Below are positions 1 through 7,404 of a DNA stretch of 43,778 nucleotides, in pieces. This DNA is from Peptococcaceae bacterium UBA5767 (GTDB taxonomy: Bacteria > Bacillota > TC1 > UBA5767): the NCBI GenBank assembly GCA_002418765.1, contig DIET01000004.1, forward strand, positions 1 to 43,778, written 5' to 3'. The notes below the pieces were generated by a model, which worked only from the letters and a program-made list of their open reading frames with translations, was not told the DNA's origin and did no database searches. Within the stretch, counting starts at the first letter, position 1, and every line of letters starts with the position of its first letter. Position numbers and translations under genes: made by a program.

Positions 1-47
1 TGGTTTACTATCGTAGCAGAAATATGATGACTTTTGGAGGAATATCC

Positions 48-1094
48 TTGAATATACAACCGCTTAAGATTGACGATCTCACTGCTGCCATTCCTATTAT
101 TCAGGGAGGCATGGGTATTGGCATATCAGGGTCATCCCTGGCTGCCGCTGTAGCAAATGAAGGTGGTATCGGCATCATATCCGGCGTTCAAATCGGATAC
201 AAAGAGCCTGATTTTTTTACCAATACCATTGAAGCAAATGTTCGTGCCTTGCGCAGAGAAATTCGAAAAGCAAAAGAACTAAGTCCCCACGGCATCATCG
301 GTGTCAACTTCATGGTAGCTATGAAGCAATACAAGGAAATGGTGAAGGTAGCTGTCGAAGAGAAAATTGATCTCATCATTTCAGGAGCAGGGTTGCCTTT
401 GGATTTACCCTCTTACGTTGAACAGTCAAAAACAAAACTTCTTCCTATCGTTTCCTCAGCCAAAGCTGCCAATATCATTATTAAACGCTGGATGAGACAA
501 GGTAAGGAACCAGATGCCATTGTGGTAGAAGGCCCTTTGGCCGGAGGGCATCTAGGATTTAAGCCTGAAAACATTTTTGAACCAGAATCCAAACTGGAAC
601 ATTTGGTCACAGACGTCCTCAATCTCTTAAAAAAGCTTAACATGAATATTCCAGTCATTGCCGCCGGAGGAATCACCTGTGGCCAGGATATCGCCAAATT
701 TTTACGTCTGGGCGCTTCCGGAGTTCAGATCGGCTCACTGTTCGTGACGACTGAAGAATGCGATGCTTCATTGGCTTTCAAAGAAGCTTATATCCATGCT
801 CGCGAATCTGATATCGAAATTATACAGAGTCCAGTAGGTCTGCCAGGCCGGGCGATTCGCAATGCTTTTGTTGAACGCATAGAAAAAGAGCGCATTCCTG
901 TAACAAAGTGCTTCCAATGCCTTGAAACCTGCAATCCCAAAGACACTCCCTACTGCATCTCCCAAGCTTTGATTGACGCAGCTCTAACAGGTGATGGCTT
1001 GGTTTTTAGTGGGAGTCAGGGATTCGAAGCCCAGGAAATTTCAACCGTAAAACATGTAATCAAAAAACTGCTTGCCGAACTAACGGCAAGCTAA
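48..1094 (+). CDS. Nitronate monooxygenase / 2-nitropropane dioxygenase family flavoprotein
   Basis: Probable FMN-dependent TIM-barrel oxidoreductase of the nitronate monooxygenase / FabK-like family, about 348 residues, which is family-typical. The N-terminus has the 'PIIQGGMGIGISG' motif. Later come 'VEGPLAGGHLGF' near the catalytic His region and 'PVIAAGGI...GASGVQIGSLF', the usual phosphate/FMN-binding strands. A Cys-rich C-terminal patch ('KCFQCLETCNPKDTPYC') is also seen in clostridial relatives. I place the start at a TTG because a GGAGG lies 7 nt before it, whereas the upstream in-frame ATG at 24 has no Shine-Dalgarno. The gene stands alone and ends in a strong terminator. Family members oxidise nitronates or serve as enoyl-ACP reductases; which applies here cannot be decided, since no fab genes are adjacent. 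Confidence 0.85.
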   Translation: MNIQPLKIDDLTAAIPIIQGGMGIGISGSSLAAAVANEGGIGIISGVQIGYKEPDFFTNTIEANVRALRREIRKAKELSPHGIIGVNFMVAMKQYKEMVKVAVEEKIDLIISGAGLPLDLPSYVEQSKTKLLPIVSSAKAANIIIKRWMRQGKEPDAIVVEGPLAGGHLGFKPENIFEPESKLEHLVTDVLNLLKKLNMNIPVIAAGGITCGQDIAKFLRLGASGVQIGSLFVTTEECDASLAFKEAYIHARESDIEIIQSPVGLPGRAIRNAFVERIEKERIPVTKCFQCLETCNPKDTPYCISQALIDAALTGDGLVFSGSQGFEAQEISTVKHVIKKLLAELTAS

Positions 1095-1110
1095 TTAAAA
1101 TAGCATTCGA

Positions 1111-1137
1111 AGCCAACCCTTTGGGTTGGCTTTTTTA
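1111..1137 (+). terminator. Rho-independent terminator
   Basis: A 9-bp perfect stem (AGCCAACCC / GGGTTGGCT) with a TTT loop is followed by T6. It lies 17 nt past the stop of the nitronate monooxygenase-like gene and before the convergent exonuclease III gene. Confidence 0.9.
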
Positions 1138-1155
1138 TTTTCTAGCAGAGAAATA

Positions 1156-1929
1156 TTAGCGATCAAATTCTGCAATCAAAGCCGTATGATCAGATGGTTT
1201 TAGCATCAATCGAATTGATTGATCCACCCATACCTTTTTCGACAATCCTGCCAAGTCATTGGTGGCAAATATATGATCAATTCTCCAACCAATATTTCTC
1301 TGAACACCATTTTTCACGCGGTAATCCCAAAACGTAAATACCTGATCATCCGGGATATGTTTTCTGAACAGATCAACAAAGGAAGCACTAGCTATTGTTA
1401 AACGTTTTTGTTCCTCCGGGTGAAAACAAACCCTCCCACGCAAACGATCTGGATCATGGACATCCCGGTCATCCATGGCGACGTTTAAATCTCCAAGCCA
1501 GATCAATGGCTGCTCCGTAAACAAACTATCTTGCAGATAATCCCCCATCCCCTCAATGAAATCAAGCTTATAAGGAAACTGCTCATTGTCAATATCTCTA
1601 CCCTGTGGAATATACGTATTAACAAACCAAACGCCTTTCGTTTTCGCCACAATGATACGGGATTCACCTACACGACAAAAAGAAACCTCTGGCTTTAGGA
1701 CAATCTCAAAAGGGGTCTTGGAAAGGATAGCCACTCCATTGTATGATTTCTGCCCTCGAACAGCAGCATGATAGCCCAAATCTTCAAAATCCTGATAAGG
1801 GAACTGTTCATCCTGACACTTAATTTCTTGTAATGCTACAACATCGATTTGTTCCTTTATCAACCACTCAGACAAAATTGGCATTCTGGCATTCACTGAA
1901 TTCACATTAAAGGTAGCAACTTTGAACAT
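1156..1929 (-). CDS. xth: Exodeoxyribonuclease III
   Basis: AP endonuclease and 3'-5' exonuclease of the ExoIII/APE1 family, about 257 residues, acting in base-excision repair in the cytoplasm. The protein opens with 'FKVATFNVNSVNARM', followed by 'VVALQEIKCQDEQFP' with the metal-binding Glu. 'WLGDLNVAMDDRDVHDP' carries the catalytic Asp and Asn, and the C-terminal 'GWRIDHIFA...SDHTALIAEF' carries the Asp-His pair. I chose the ATG nine codons inside the longest frame because a perfect CGGAGG precedes it. It is divergent from rubredoxin, which fits a possible oxidative-stress pairing, although no regulator is nearby. Confidence 0.95.
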   Translation of the reverse strand: MFKVATFNVNSVNARMPILSEWLIKEQIDVVALQEIKCQDEQFPYQDFEDLGYHAAVRGQKSYNGVAILSKTPFEIVLKPEVSFCRVGESRIIVAKTKGVWFVNTYIPQGRDIDNEQFPYKLDFIEGMGDYLQDSLFTEQPLIWLGDLNVAMDDRDVHDPDRLRGRVCFHPEEQKRLTIASASFVDLFRKHIPDDQVFTFWDYRVKNGVQRNIGWRIDHIFATNDLAGLSKKVWVDQSIRLMLKPSDHTALIAEFDR

Positions 1930-1973
1930 ACTTCCTCCGTAATTATTTGTCATATCTTATGTTTCAGTTTATA

Positions 1974-1986
1974 CTACTTATAGTAG
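1974..1986. promoter_or_regulatory. Small palindrome between divergent xth and rubredoxin genes
   Basis: CTACT-TAT-AGTAG is a perfect 5-bp inverted repeat with a 3-nt centre, in the middle of the 90-bp divergent promoter region. It could be an operator or chance; no matching regulator is encoded next to it. Confidence 0.2.
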
Positions 1987-2019
1987 CAGTACAACAATTG
2001 AATCAATGGAGGTATCACG

Positions 2020-2181
2020 ATGGATAAGTATGTATGTACCGTATGTGGTTATGTTTATGATCCGGCCCTAGGAGATCCCGATTCCAATATTGCGCCGGGT
2101 ACAGCTTTTTCTGATTTGCCAGAAGATTGGGAATGCCCAGATTGCGGTGTAGGCAAAGAAGATTTTGAAATACAAGCCTAA
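2020..2181 (+). CDS. Rubredoxin
   Basis: One-iron electron carrier of 53 residues, the usual rubredoxin length. It has the two iron-binding knuckles: 'YVCTVCGYVYDP' (Cys6, Cys9) and 'ECPDCGVGKEDFE' near the C-terminus. The conserved 'GDPDSNIAPGT' and 'FSDLPEDW' segments lie between them. The ATG follows GGAGG by 7 nt. In strict anaerobes rubredoxin passes electrons to superoxide reductase, rubrerythrin or flavodiiron proteins; none of these partners is in the window. It is monocistronic and lies immediately upstream of the mobile island. Confidence 0.97.
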   Translation: MDKYVCTVCGYVYDPALGDPDSNIAPGTAFSDLPEDWECPDCGVGKEDFEIQA

Positions 2182-2183
2182 TC

Positions 2184-2223
2184 AAAAAAAAGCCCACGAA
2201 TGAAGCGTTCACTTAGGGATTGA
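2184..2223 (+). repeat. Left copy of an imperfect inverted repeat flanking the mobile island
   Basis: A8-GCCCAC, then 17 nt, then AGGGATTGA. The inverse complement of the two outer blocks recurs at 6135-6172 with a 16-nt centre. The pair brackets all of the toxin-antitoxin, XRE and recombinase remnants. It lies only 2 nt past the rubredoxin stop. Confidence 0.5.
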
Positions 2224-2246
2224 ACAAAAAACCAGTGAACAGCTTC
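2202..2246. other. Imperfect 12-bp hairpin downstream of rubredoxin
   Basis: GAAGC-GTTCACT pairs with AGTGAAC-(A)-GCTTC across a 20-nt loop. It overlaps the left flanking repeat. There is no T tract directly after it, so it may be structure belonging to the island end rather than a terminator. Confidence 0.35.
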
Positions 2247-2262
2247 AAACGGGGGCAAAAAG

Positions 2263-2304
2263 AGACCAGTCACTTTCAAGCTAAATGCTTATAGTGGCTG
2301 GTCT
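2263..2304. terminator. Probable bidirectional terminator between rubredoxin and the higA-like gene
   Basis: AGACCAGTCACT pairs with AGTGGCTGGTCT (one G-T pair). On the minus strand the stem is followed by CTTTTTG, so it best serves the leftward higBA-type operon. Confidence 0.55.
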
Positions 2305-2334
2305 TTGTATTTCGTTATTAGTAAATTAGCTATT

Positions 2335-3414
2335 TCAATTCAAAATGATATATTTTTGCTTTAACTTGTTTAAGTGGGTGTAAGGGAGAAGTCCTTCTTT
2401 TTGAAGTCTTCCCACAATAATTCCAGGGTGAATATTTATAGAGTTTGCAAAATCTCGAACTCTTTGTTCACTAAAGATAGTATCTGCAATAAATGTTTCA
2501 TATTCTTTTGCCGGAATCAGTAAATCTTTGGCAAATTGATCTGCTTCCTTTTCATAATCTTCAATTGAGTCGCTAGCTTCAAAGTCAACGAGTGTTTTCG
2601 TAACTTTTCTTTGAAAAACATGCCCTAGCTCATGCAATAAAGAGAACCAAAAAATGTCCGCATTCTTTCCTCTATTAGTTATTCCCAGAATAACTTTATC
2701 TTTATTTATCCACTTAATAGCACCATATACACCAGAGTTTTTTAAACTAGGAATTAATACAAATGCGACACCACATTCTGAAAAAATTCGAGATAATTGT
2801 GGTAAAAACTCAGATGTATTTTGCAAAGTCATTTCTCTAATTTGTGACAAATACTCTTTAAGTTTTTTTTCAGAGTAAGGTTTAGTTTCTATTTGCTTTC
2901 CAATGTTAATCACTGTTTGTACCCATGCATTAGAATTTAAGATTATTTTTTCATCAACACATTGAGTTTGGCGAAATTGGACAAGGAAATCTGCTTTCTT
3001 AAATACACTAAAAGACGAGATAGCAAAATACTTGAACAGTGATGATACCTGATGCGTTTTGTCTTTTGTAGGATTAACTACGCCTAGCTTTTCAAAGTAT
3101 GAATAATCGATTTGAGCCAAATCAGTTTCTTCATCTCTTTGAGCATGCAAGGCTTTGATTTCTATTACCTTTTGATCATATTTTTTTTGAAGTTCAAGCC
3201 ACATGTCTACACTTGTGCCAAGCATAAAAGATAAATTCTTTGCTATATTCTCAGAAATAGACGCTTTTCCATTTATTAGATTGCTTAAGTTTTTTGGAGT
3301 TATATTTAAACGTTTAGCAAACTCCTCTTGCGTCATCTCCAGGTCCTTGATTAAATCGCTTATATAATATCCTGGATGAAATGCAGAGATGTTTTCATAT
3401 TCTATTTTATTCAT
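2335..3414 (-). CDS. HigA-type antitoxin fused to an ImmA/IrrE zinc peptidase domain
   Basis: A 359-residue two-domain protein. Residues 15-75 form an XRE helix-turn-helix of the HigA/VapI antitoxin type ('MTQEEFAKRLNITPKNLSNLINGK'). The C-terminal half is an ImmA/IrrE (DUF955) domain with the zinc-binding 'LLHELGHVFQ' (HELGH at 261-265) and a third-ligand segment 'EKEADQFAKDLLIP'. The start codon overlaps the end of the toxin frame by 8 bp and a GGAGG lies 12 nt upstream inside that frame, so translation is coupled. In this family the HTH represses the operon and the peptidase domain may cleave partners. The antitoxin frame is intact although the toxin frame is broken. Confidence 0.88.
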   Translation of the reverse strand: MNKIEYENISAFHPGYYISDLIKDLEMTQEEFAKRLNITPKNLSNLINGKASISENIAKNLSFMLGTSVDMWLELQKKYDQKVIEIKALHAQRDEETDLAQIDYSYFEKLGVVNPTKDKTHQVSSLFKYFAISSFSVFKKADFLVQFRQTQCVDEKIILNSNAWVQTVINIGKQIETKPYSEKKLKEYLSQIREMTLQNTSEFLPQLSRIFSECGVAFVLIPSLKNSGVYGAIKWINKDKVILGITNRGKNADIFWFSLLHELGHVFQRKVTKTLVDFEASDSIEDYEKEADQFAKDLLIPAKEYETFIADTIFSEQRVRDFANSINIHPGIIVGRLQKEGLLPYTHLNKLKQKYIILN

Positions 3415-3761
3415 AATGGTTCGACACCTCCAGCACTATAATACACTTAACAACACTACACTTGGAATTAAAATCCAATTTATCTTCTTCTTGATTCAAT
3501 GGCGGGTCTGGTTTAACAATCAGACGAAATCCCAATTTTCGGCCAAGATCCATTGCAAATAAATCCTTTTTAACTCCTGAAAGTTGATGCAAATGGTAAG
3601 CGGGAAAGCAAGCAACGTCATTCAAGGATGAAGCACTTTCAATAAAATTAATTGCAGCGAATAATTTTTCTGCAACAAGTTCTCCTAGATCTTTTTTTTG
3701 CTTTCTTACTGTCACTACAAAGTTTTCTAGTTTGGTTATTTCCGTATCCGACTATTTCCAT
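3407..3761 (-). pseudogene. HigB / RelE-ParE-type toxin gene, frameshifted in an A8 run
   Basis: The ATG at 3761, which has a GGAAGG upstream, opens a frame reading 'MEIVGYGNNQTRKLCSDSKK', typical of a HigB N-terminus. At an A8 tract (T8 at 3692-3699 on the plus strand) the homology switches to another frame: 'DLGELVAEKLFAAINFIES' through 'FAMDLGRKLGFRLIV' to the C-terminal 'IIVLEVSNHYE'. Removing one A joins them into a 117-residue protein of normal family length. A GTG at 3715 could start only a 102-residue truncated product. Family members are ribosome-dependent mRNA interferases. The break could be real inactivation, a slippage site or a homopolymer sequencing error. Confidence 0.8.
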
Positions 3762-3790
3762 TATACTCACCTTCCTTGAATTCGTCAATA

Positions 3791-3819
3791 AAAATAATTA
3801 CCTTTTAGGTAATTATTTT
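3791..3819. promoter_or_regulatory. Perfect palindrome upstream of the toxin-antitoxin operon (candidate operator)
   Basis: AAAATAATTACC and GGTAATTATTTT form a perfect 12-bp inverted repeat around a 5-nt centre, about 30 nt upstream of the toxin start. HigA-type regulators bind palindromes at this place, so autorepression is a fair inference. It could also act as a weak terminator for the broken gene upstream. Confidence 0.5.
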
Positions 3820-3899
3820 GTAGAATGCTCGTTTCACAAATTATGGAATCTATGCCCTTGTACTCATAATGTGTGGGTTCAACAATATTAACAATCATT

Positions 3900-4108
3900 T
3901 TACCCAGTGATTTTGGGTAAATATTCATATCGTGCTTCTTCCGGAAGGAAAATAGCACTCTTTTGCTTAAAATCCCTGGCTTCAACAAGAAGAACGAGTC
4001 CATTACGAACAGGGCGGTCTTTCAATATTTCAGTTTCAACAAACTTAAAGCGGCGTAATAAATCTGCCGATTCCCAGAGCTCTGATCAAGTTTTCTAATA
4101 TTAATCAT
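3900..4108 (-). pseudogene. Small protein of unknown family, one-base frameshift
   Basis: The ATG overlaps the TGA of the upstream XRE gene (ATGA), so the two were translationally coupled. The first frame reads 'MINIRKLDQ' and then goes out of phase. The next frame reads 'ELWESADLLRRFKFVETEI', later 'NGLVLLVEARDF' and 'SAIFLPEEARYEYLPKITG', then stop. Restoring one missing base near 4080 gives about 70 residues. I do not recognise the family. The coupling to an HTH regulator suggests a small accessory, antitoxin or element-borne protein. Confidence 0.5.
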
Positions 4109-4344
4109 AATTTATCACTGGGCGCTGCTTGATCGCGCTTTTCCTCCGTTTTCATTTCCATGATGTCACATATATCACAGTCTAGAGCGGTGCATATTTT
4201 CTGAAGTATTTCTGTGTTCACATTTTCATTTCGGCCAAGCTTCGATATGGTAGCCGAGCTAACGCCAGAAAGATGCTGCAGATCTTTCTTTTTCATATTT
4301 TTATCAATCAGCAGCTTCCAGAGCTTGTTGTAGCTTATCGCCAT
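4105..4344 (-). CDS. XRE-family helix-turn-helix regulator
   Basis: A 79-residue Cro/C1-type regulator: 'MAISYNKLWKLLIDKNMKKKDLQ' followed by the recognition region 'SGVSSATISKLGRNENVNTE' and 'ICTALDCDICDIMEM'. Short single-domain regulators of this kind are common on integrative elements of Clostridia. The start is the ATG preceded by GGGAGG at a 9-nt spacing, ten codons inside the longest frame. The stop overlaps the next, broken gene. It probably controlled genes of the island; its target is unknown. Confidence 0.85.
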   Translation of the reverse strand: MAISYNKLWKLLIDKNMKKKDLQHLSGVSSATISKLGRNENVNTEILQKICTALDCDICDIMEMKTEEKRDQAAPSDKL

Positions 4345-4632
4345 GGTTATGCACCTCCCACAAATATATTCCAATTATTTCGCTAATACGAGATAATAAC
4401 AATTAAATTTAAGAACGCATTATTTTTAATGCCTATTCATATTTGCATCCGCATCGTCTTGCGGGTACTTTTTATTTTTATCCCCACACCCATCCGAATT
4501 GATCCACTTTTCTGGCATACAGTGAGCGGCAAAAAAATTCAAAGAAATTGATCTTCCTATCGTTCAAACAGATGGTTTAGCTCCATTGGTTAGTGAGGGA
4601 CAAGAAATCAGCCCTCGGGAGGAGATGAAAAA
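4345..4632. other. Gene-poor stretch between the XRE gene and the primase remnant
   Basis: No intact gene is visible. A plus-strand open stretch at about 4543-4672 reads 'EIDLPIVQTDGLAPLVSEGQ' and continues to a TAG inside the primase remnant. It looks like the C-terminal end of another decayed coding sequence, but I cannot name it. A GGGAGGAG just before 4633 looks like the old ribosome-binding site of the primase gene. Confidence 0.3.
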
Positions 4633-5198
4633 ATGCAATGCGATAATCTACCAATAGAACCGCAAGAAGACGGCAAGTTTTGCCTCTGGAGTGTTCGAAG
4701 AACGCCAAGGACAAGCGAAGCCTGCTAAGTTTCCGTATCAAATTAACGGGAGCAGAGCACAGGCAAACAATAATCCAGACCTTCACCAATTACATCAACG
4801 CGGTTGAGACGTTGAACCGGTATGACGGTCTGGGTATTGGAATCTTTCAAGGTTTTTCCGCTATCGACATCGACCACTGTGTCAACGAGGACGGAACCTT
4901 AAGTCCTCTCAGCAAGGCCATCGTAGACCTGTTCGAGGGCTGCTATATCGAGAAAAGTCCATCAATCAGGCAAGGGCCTTCGCATTCTCTTCAAAGCGAG
5001 TGCCTTTAAGTACAGCATAGCCAAATACTATACATCAACAATATCAACATCGGCATTGAGGTGTACGTATACGGCGCGACAAATAAGTTTGTCACTGTAA
5101 CCGGCAATGTGATTCGGGACGGGGACATCATCGAAGCTGCCGACAAACTGGAACTCCTGCTGGACCGCTTCATGACGCGTGGCAGTCAAGAACAGTAG
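4633..5198 (+). pseudogene. Degraded primase-polymerase (NrS-1 polymerase-like / ICE replication protein) N-terminal remnant
   Basis: Homology is scattered over several frames. 'EDGKFCLW' comes near the start, then 'AKFPYQINGSRAQANNNPD' in a second frame. 'RYDGLGIGIFQGFSAIDIDHC' follows in a third, with the Asp-x-Asp-His pair typical of archaeo-eukaryotic-type primases. 'GKGLRILFKASAFKY' and 'GIEVYVYGATNKFVTVTGNV' come last. At least four indels and in-frame stops separate these blocks, so the gene is dead. The usual helicase part is missing: sequence runs straight into recombinase homology at about 5180. Such proteins replicate integrative and conjugative elements or phages. Confidence 0.7.
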
Positions 5199-6096
5199 CC
5201 GATATCCTCGCTAAGATGGAATACTTGGGACACACGGTTAATTTCAAAACCTTCAAAAAGTCTTACAAGAACAAGACCAAGATGCAAAGCAATCTTGAGG
5301 ACTGGCTTGTTTTTGAAAACACCCATGAAGCTATCATCGATGAAGGAACCTGGAGACGGTTCAGAAAATCCGAGATGGCAAACGCAGACCCTCCCGCATG
5401 GGTGAGATGGGAATGCTATCCGGCATCATGTACTGCGCGGACTGCGGCGCAAAGCTGTATCAGGTGAGAGCCAATGGCTGGACCCATGACAAAGAGCACT
5501 TCGTCTGCGCTACATACCGCAAGGTCAAAGACGGCTGCAGTTCTCATCAGATTCGCAATGTTGTAGTGGAACAGCTTGTGGCAAAGGATTTGCGAAAGGT
5601 ACTGGCCTTCGCCAAAGAGCGGGAAGCAGAATTTATCGATATTGTCACAAGCAACTCTGAGAAGGAACGAGCGAAGGAACTCAGACAAGTCCAAAAGGAA
5701 TATGACCAAGTACTGGCAAGGATTACAGCCATCCACAAGATTATTCGAAAACTCTACGAGGACAAATTGCTTGGTAGCATCTCGGACGAGCGGTTCCACA
5801 GAATGGCTTCCGACTATGAATCAGAGCAGCAAGAACTAATGGCGCGGTCAACCAAACTTAAAAAGGTCATTGATGCCACCAAGGAGAAAACGCTCAACAC
5901 AGATCGATTCCTCGGACTCGTCAGGAAATACACAGAGATCACAGAGCTGGATACAGAAATCATAAGAGATTTCATTGACCGCATCATCGTCCACAATTCA
6001 GAGACAGCAAGCGGGCGAAAGAAGCAGCGAATCCGAATTGTTTACAACTGTATTGGGGCAGTCGACATCCCCAAAAACCTAGAAAAAACGGCATAG
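5180..6096 (+). pseudogene. Large serine recombinase, C-terminal remnant with frameshift
   Basis: The frame enters at 'WQSRTVADILAKMEYLGHTV', the recombinase domain just after the catalytic region, and continues with 'WLVFENTHEAIIDEGTWRRF'. Near 5390 homology moves to the next frame: 'RMGEMGMLSGIMYCADCGAKL', the zinc-ribbon CxxC. A long coiled-coil segment and a DUF4368-like end ('DTEIIRDFIDRIIVHNSE') follow. The N-terminal resolvase domain with the nucleophilic Ser is absent, so it cannot be active. It is the mark of an integrative element of the kind common in gut and sediment Clostridia. Confidence 0.85.
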
Positions 6097-6126
6097 CCGC
6101 GGTTAACGACTATGCCGAATTTTTTC
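6083..6126. terminator. Bidirectional terminator between the recombinase remnant and the grd operon
   Basis: CGGCATAG pairs with CTATGCCG around a 13-nt loop. T6 follows on both strands (directly on the minus strand, after AA on the plus strand). It should stop transcripts leaving grdD as well as those from the remnant. Confidence 0.85.
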
Positions 6127-6134
6127 AAAAAACA

Positions 6135-6172
6135 TCAATCCCTATATGACTACCGTGAAGTGGGCTTTTTTT
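6135..6172 (-). repeat. Right copy of the imperfect inverted repeat flanking the island
   Basis: TCAATCCCT, then 16 nt, then GTGGGC-T7: the inverse complement of the outer blocks of the 2184-2223 copy (9 and 13 matching positions). It lies between the shared terminator and grdD. Confidence 0.5.
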
Positions 6173-6213
6173 CTTTCTACGCATGATTGCGATGCCAAAT
6201 CTAGCGCATCCGA

Positions 6214-7374
6214 TCAAATATAACCCTTTTCATGAAGGATTACCTTAGACTTTTCATAATCTTCTTCTGCCATCATCACAATAGGTCCAGTACATCCCAT
6301 CCCACTGCTAGCAAAAATACCAGCCTTCCACAATTCATGAACAGCATCTTCAAGATCAAGAATCTCGATACCAGGAATATCAGCTGTACAAGTCTTTTCC
6401 GGAGGACAGACAACCTCCTTTGCCTGTGCGGAAACGCTTTTCTCAGAAGCAACCAGACTATCCAGGATTTCTTTCAATCCCGCTGCTTTGGCTGCTTCAA
6501 ATTCATTCTTTATCATCCCCAACAGATTGCCCTGGGCACAACTTGCCATGTACCGAATTGCATTCGCTACCACAGGCGCACCAGAAGCTCTCGAAATAAT
6601 ACCAATGATGCGGTCTTGTCCCTCGCCCACACCAGGGCCATAGCCAAATCCTAACGACTCATAGCTCCCGCCCGTAGAATAAGCAGAAAACATTTTCATC
6701 ATTACGTTTCCCGTCAAAGAATCCATTACCATAATATCCGGAACACCTTGAAGTAAATCATTCCCACGCATCACGACACCGCCATCAGCCCTTGCCGATT
6801 CTGTAAATGATATGCTATACCCAGCTGCCTGTAATTTTTTTAATGATTTCTCAACAACCCGAGCTCCCTCAATATTCAGTATACCGACCTTGGGATCTGG
6901 CATACCCAAAGCCTTTGCTGTCGCCACTGACCCAATTGTATTTTTTATCATGGCCGCGATGCGCTGCGTATCAGATGTACCTGTTGTCGTTCCAATCAAC
7001 ATCTCTTTTCCCATCCCTGGTGTGATTACACGACCAACGGTAGAAATGCCAATAGGAAAATTATAATGTAAGGTTACAGCAGCATCCAACTCTCCCGACA
7101 TCAACATGGTGTCCATGATCTGATGAGCTTTCTCATCATCATCTGCTTCTACCAAAACAAGCGATGTTTTCACCCCATGGCCAATAACCACAACCTCCAA
7201 ATCCGCATTCTGATTTTGTGCCATTTCTGCACCTTTGAGTAACTCTTGCGGACCATGCTCACTGCCCAACAGGGTTAAACCTACTCTCGTTTTTTTACCA
7301 AACGACCCCGTCTCTAGTGCAACAGCGATTTCTTCAAAGGTATCCCTTAATGTTTGCTTGATCATCTTCTCCAT
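6214..7374 (-). CDS. grdD: Glycine reductase complex component C, subunit alpha
   Basis: A 386-residue subunit of protein C, which takes the Se-carboxymethyl group from GrdA and releases acetyl phosphate with GrdC. The fold resembles phosphate acetyl/butyryltransferases and plant PlsX-type enzymes: 'TRVGLTLLGSEHGPQELLKG' at the start and 'GVPDIMVMDSLTGNVMMKM' in the middle. The C-terminal 'SSGMGCTGPIVMM' holds Cys361. From memory this matches the active-site thiol reported as Cys359 in related GrdD proteins. GGAGG precedes the ATG. It is the last gene of the operon, 30 nt after grdC. Confidence 0.97.
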   Translation of the reverse strand: MEKMIKQTLRDTFEEIAVALETGSFGKKTRVGLTLLGSEHGPQELLKGAEMAQNQNADLEVVVIGHGVKTSLVLVEADDDEKAHQIMDTMLMSGELDAAVTLHYNFPIGISTVGRVITPGMGKEMLIGTTTGTSDTQRIAAMIKNTIGSVATAKALGMPDPKVGILNIEGARVVEKSLKKLQAAGYSISFTESARADGGVVMRGNDLLQGVPDIMVMDSLTGNVMMKMFSAYSTGGSYESLGFGYGPGVGEGQDRIIGIISRASGAPVVANAIRYMASCAQGNLLGMIKNEFEAAKAAGLKEILDSLVASEKSVSAQAKEVVCPPEKTCTADIPGIEILDLEDAVHELWKAGIFASSGMGCTGPIVMMAEEDYEKSKVILHEKGYI

Positions 7375-7404
7375 TTTGCCACCTCCTCCATTTCAGATAG
7401 TGTC

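Noticed and set aside
3785..4003. 72-residue minus-strand ORF
   Set aside because: It is a different frame over the broken small gene and the palindrome; the conserved-looking protein is in the other frame.
5416..5799. 127-residue minus-strand ORF
   Set aside because: It lies opposite the recombinase remnant, whose zinc-ribbon and coiled-coil features are clear on the plus strand; shadow frame.
2184..6172. Attachment sites attL/attR of the serine recombinase element
   Set aside because: The only flanking repeat found is inverted; att sites of this recombinase class are direct repeats with a central dinucleotide.
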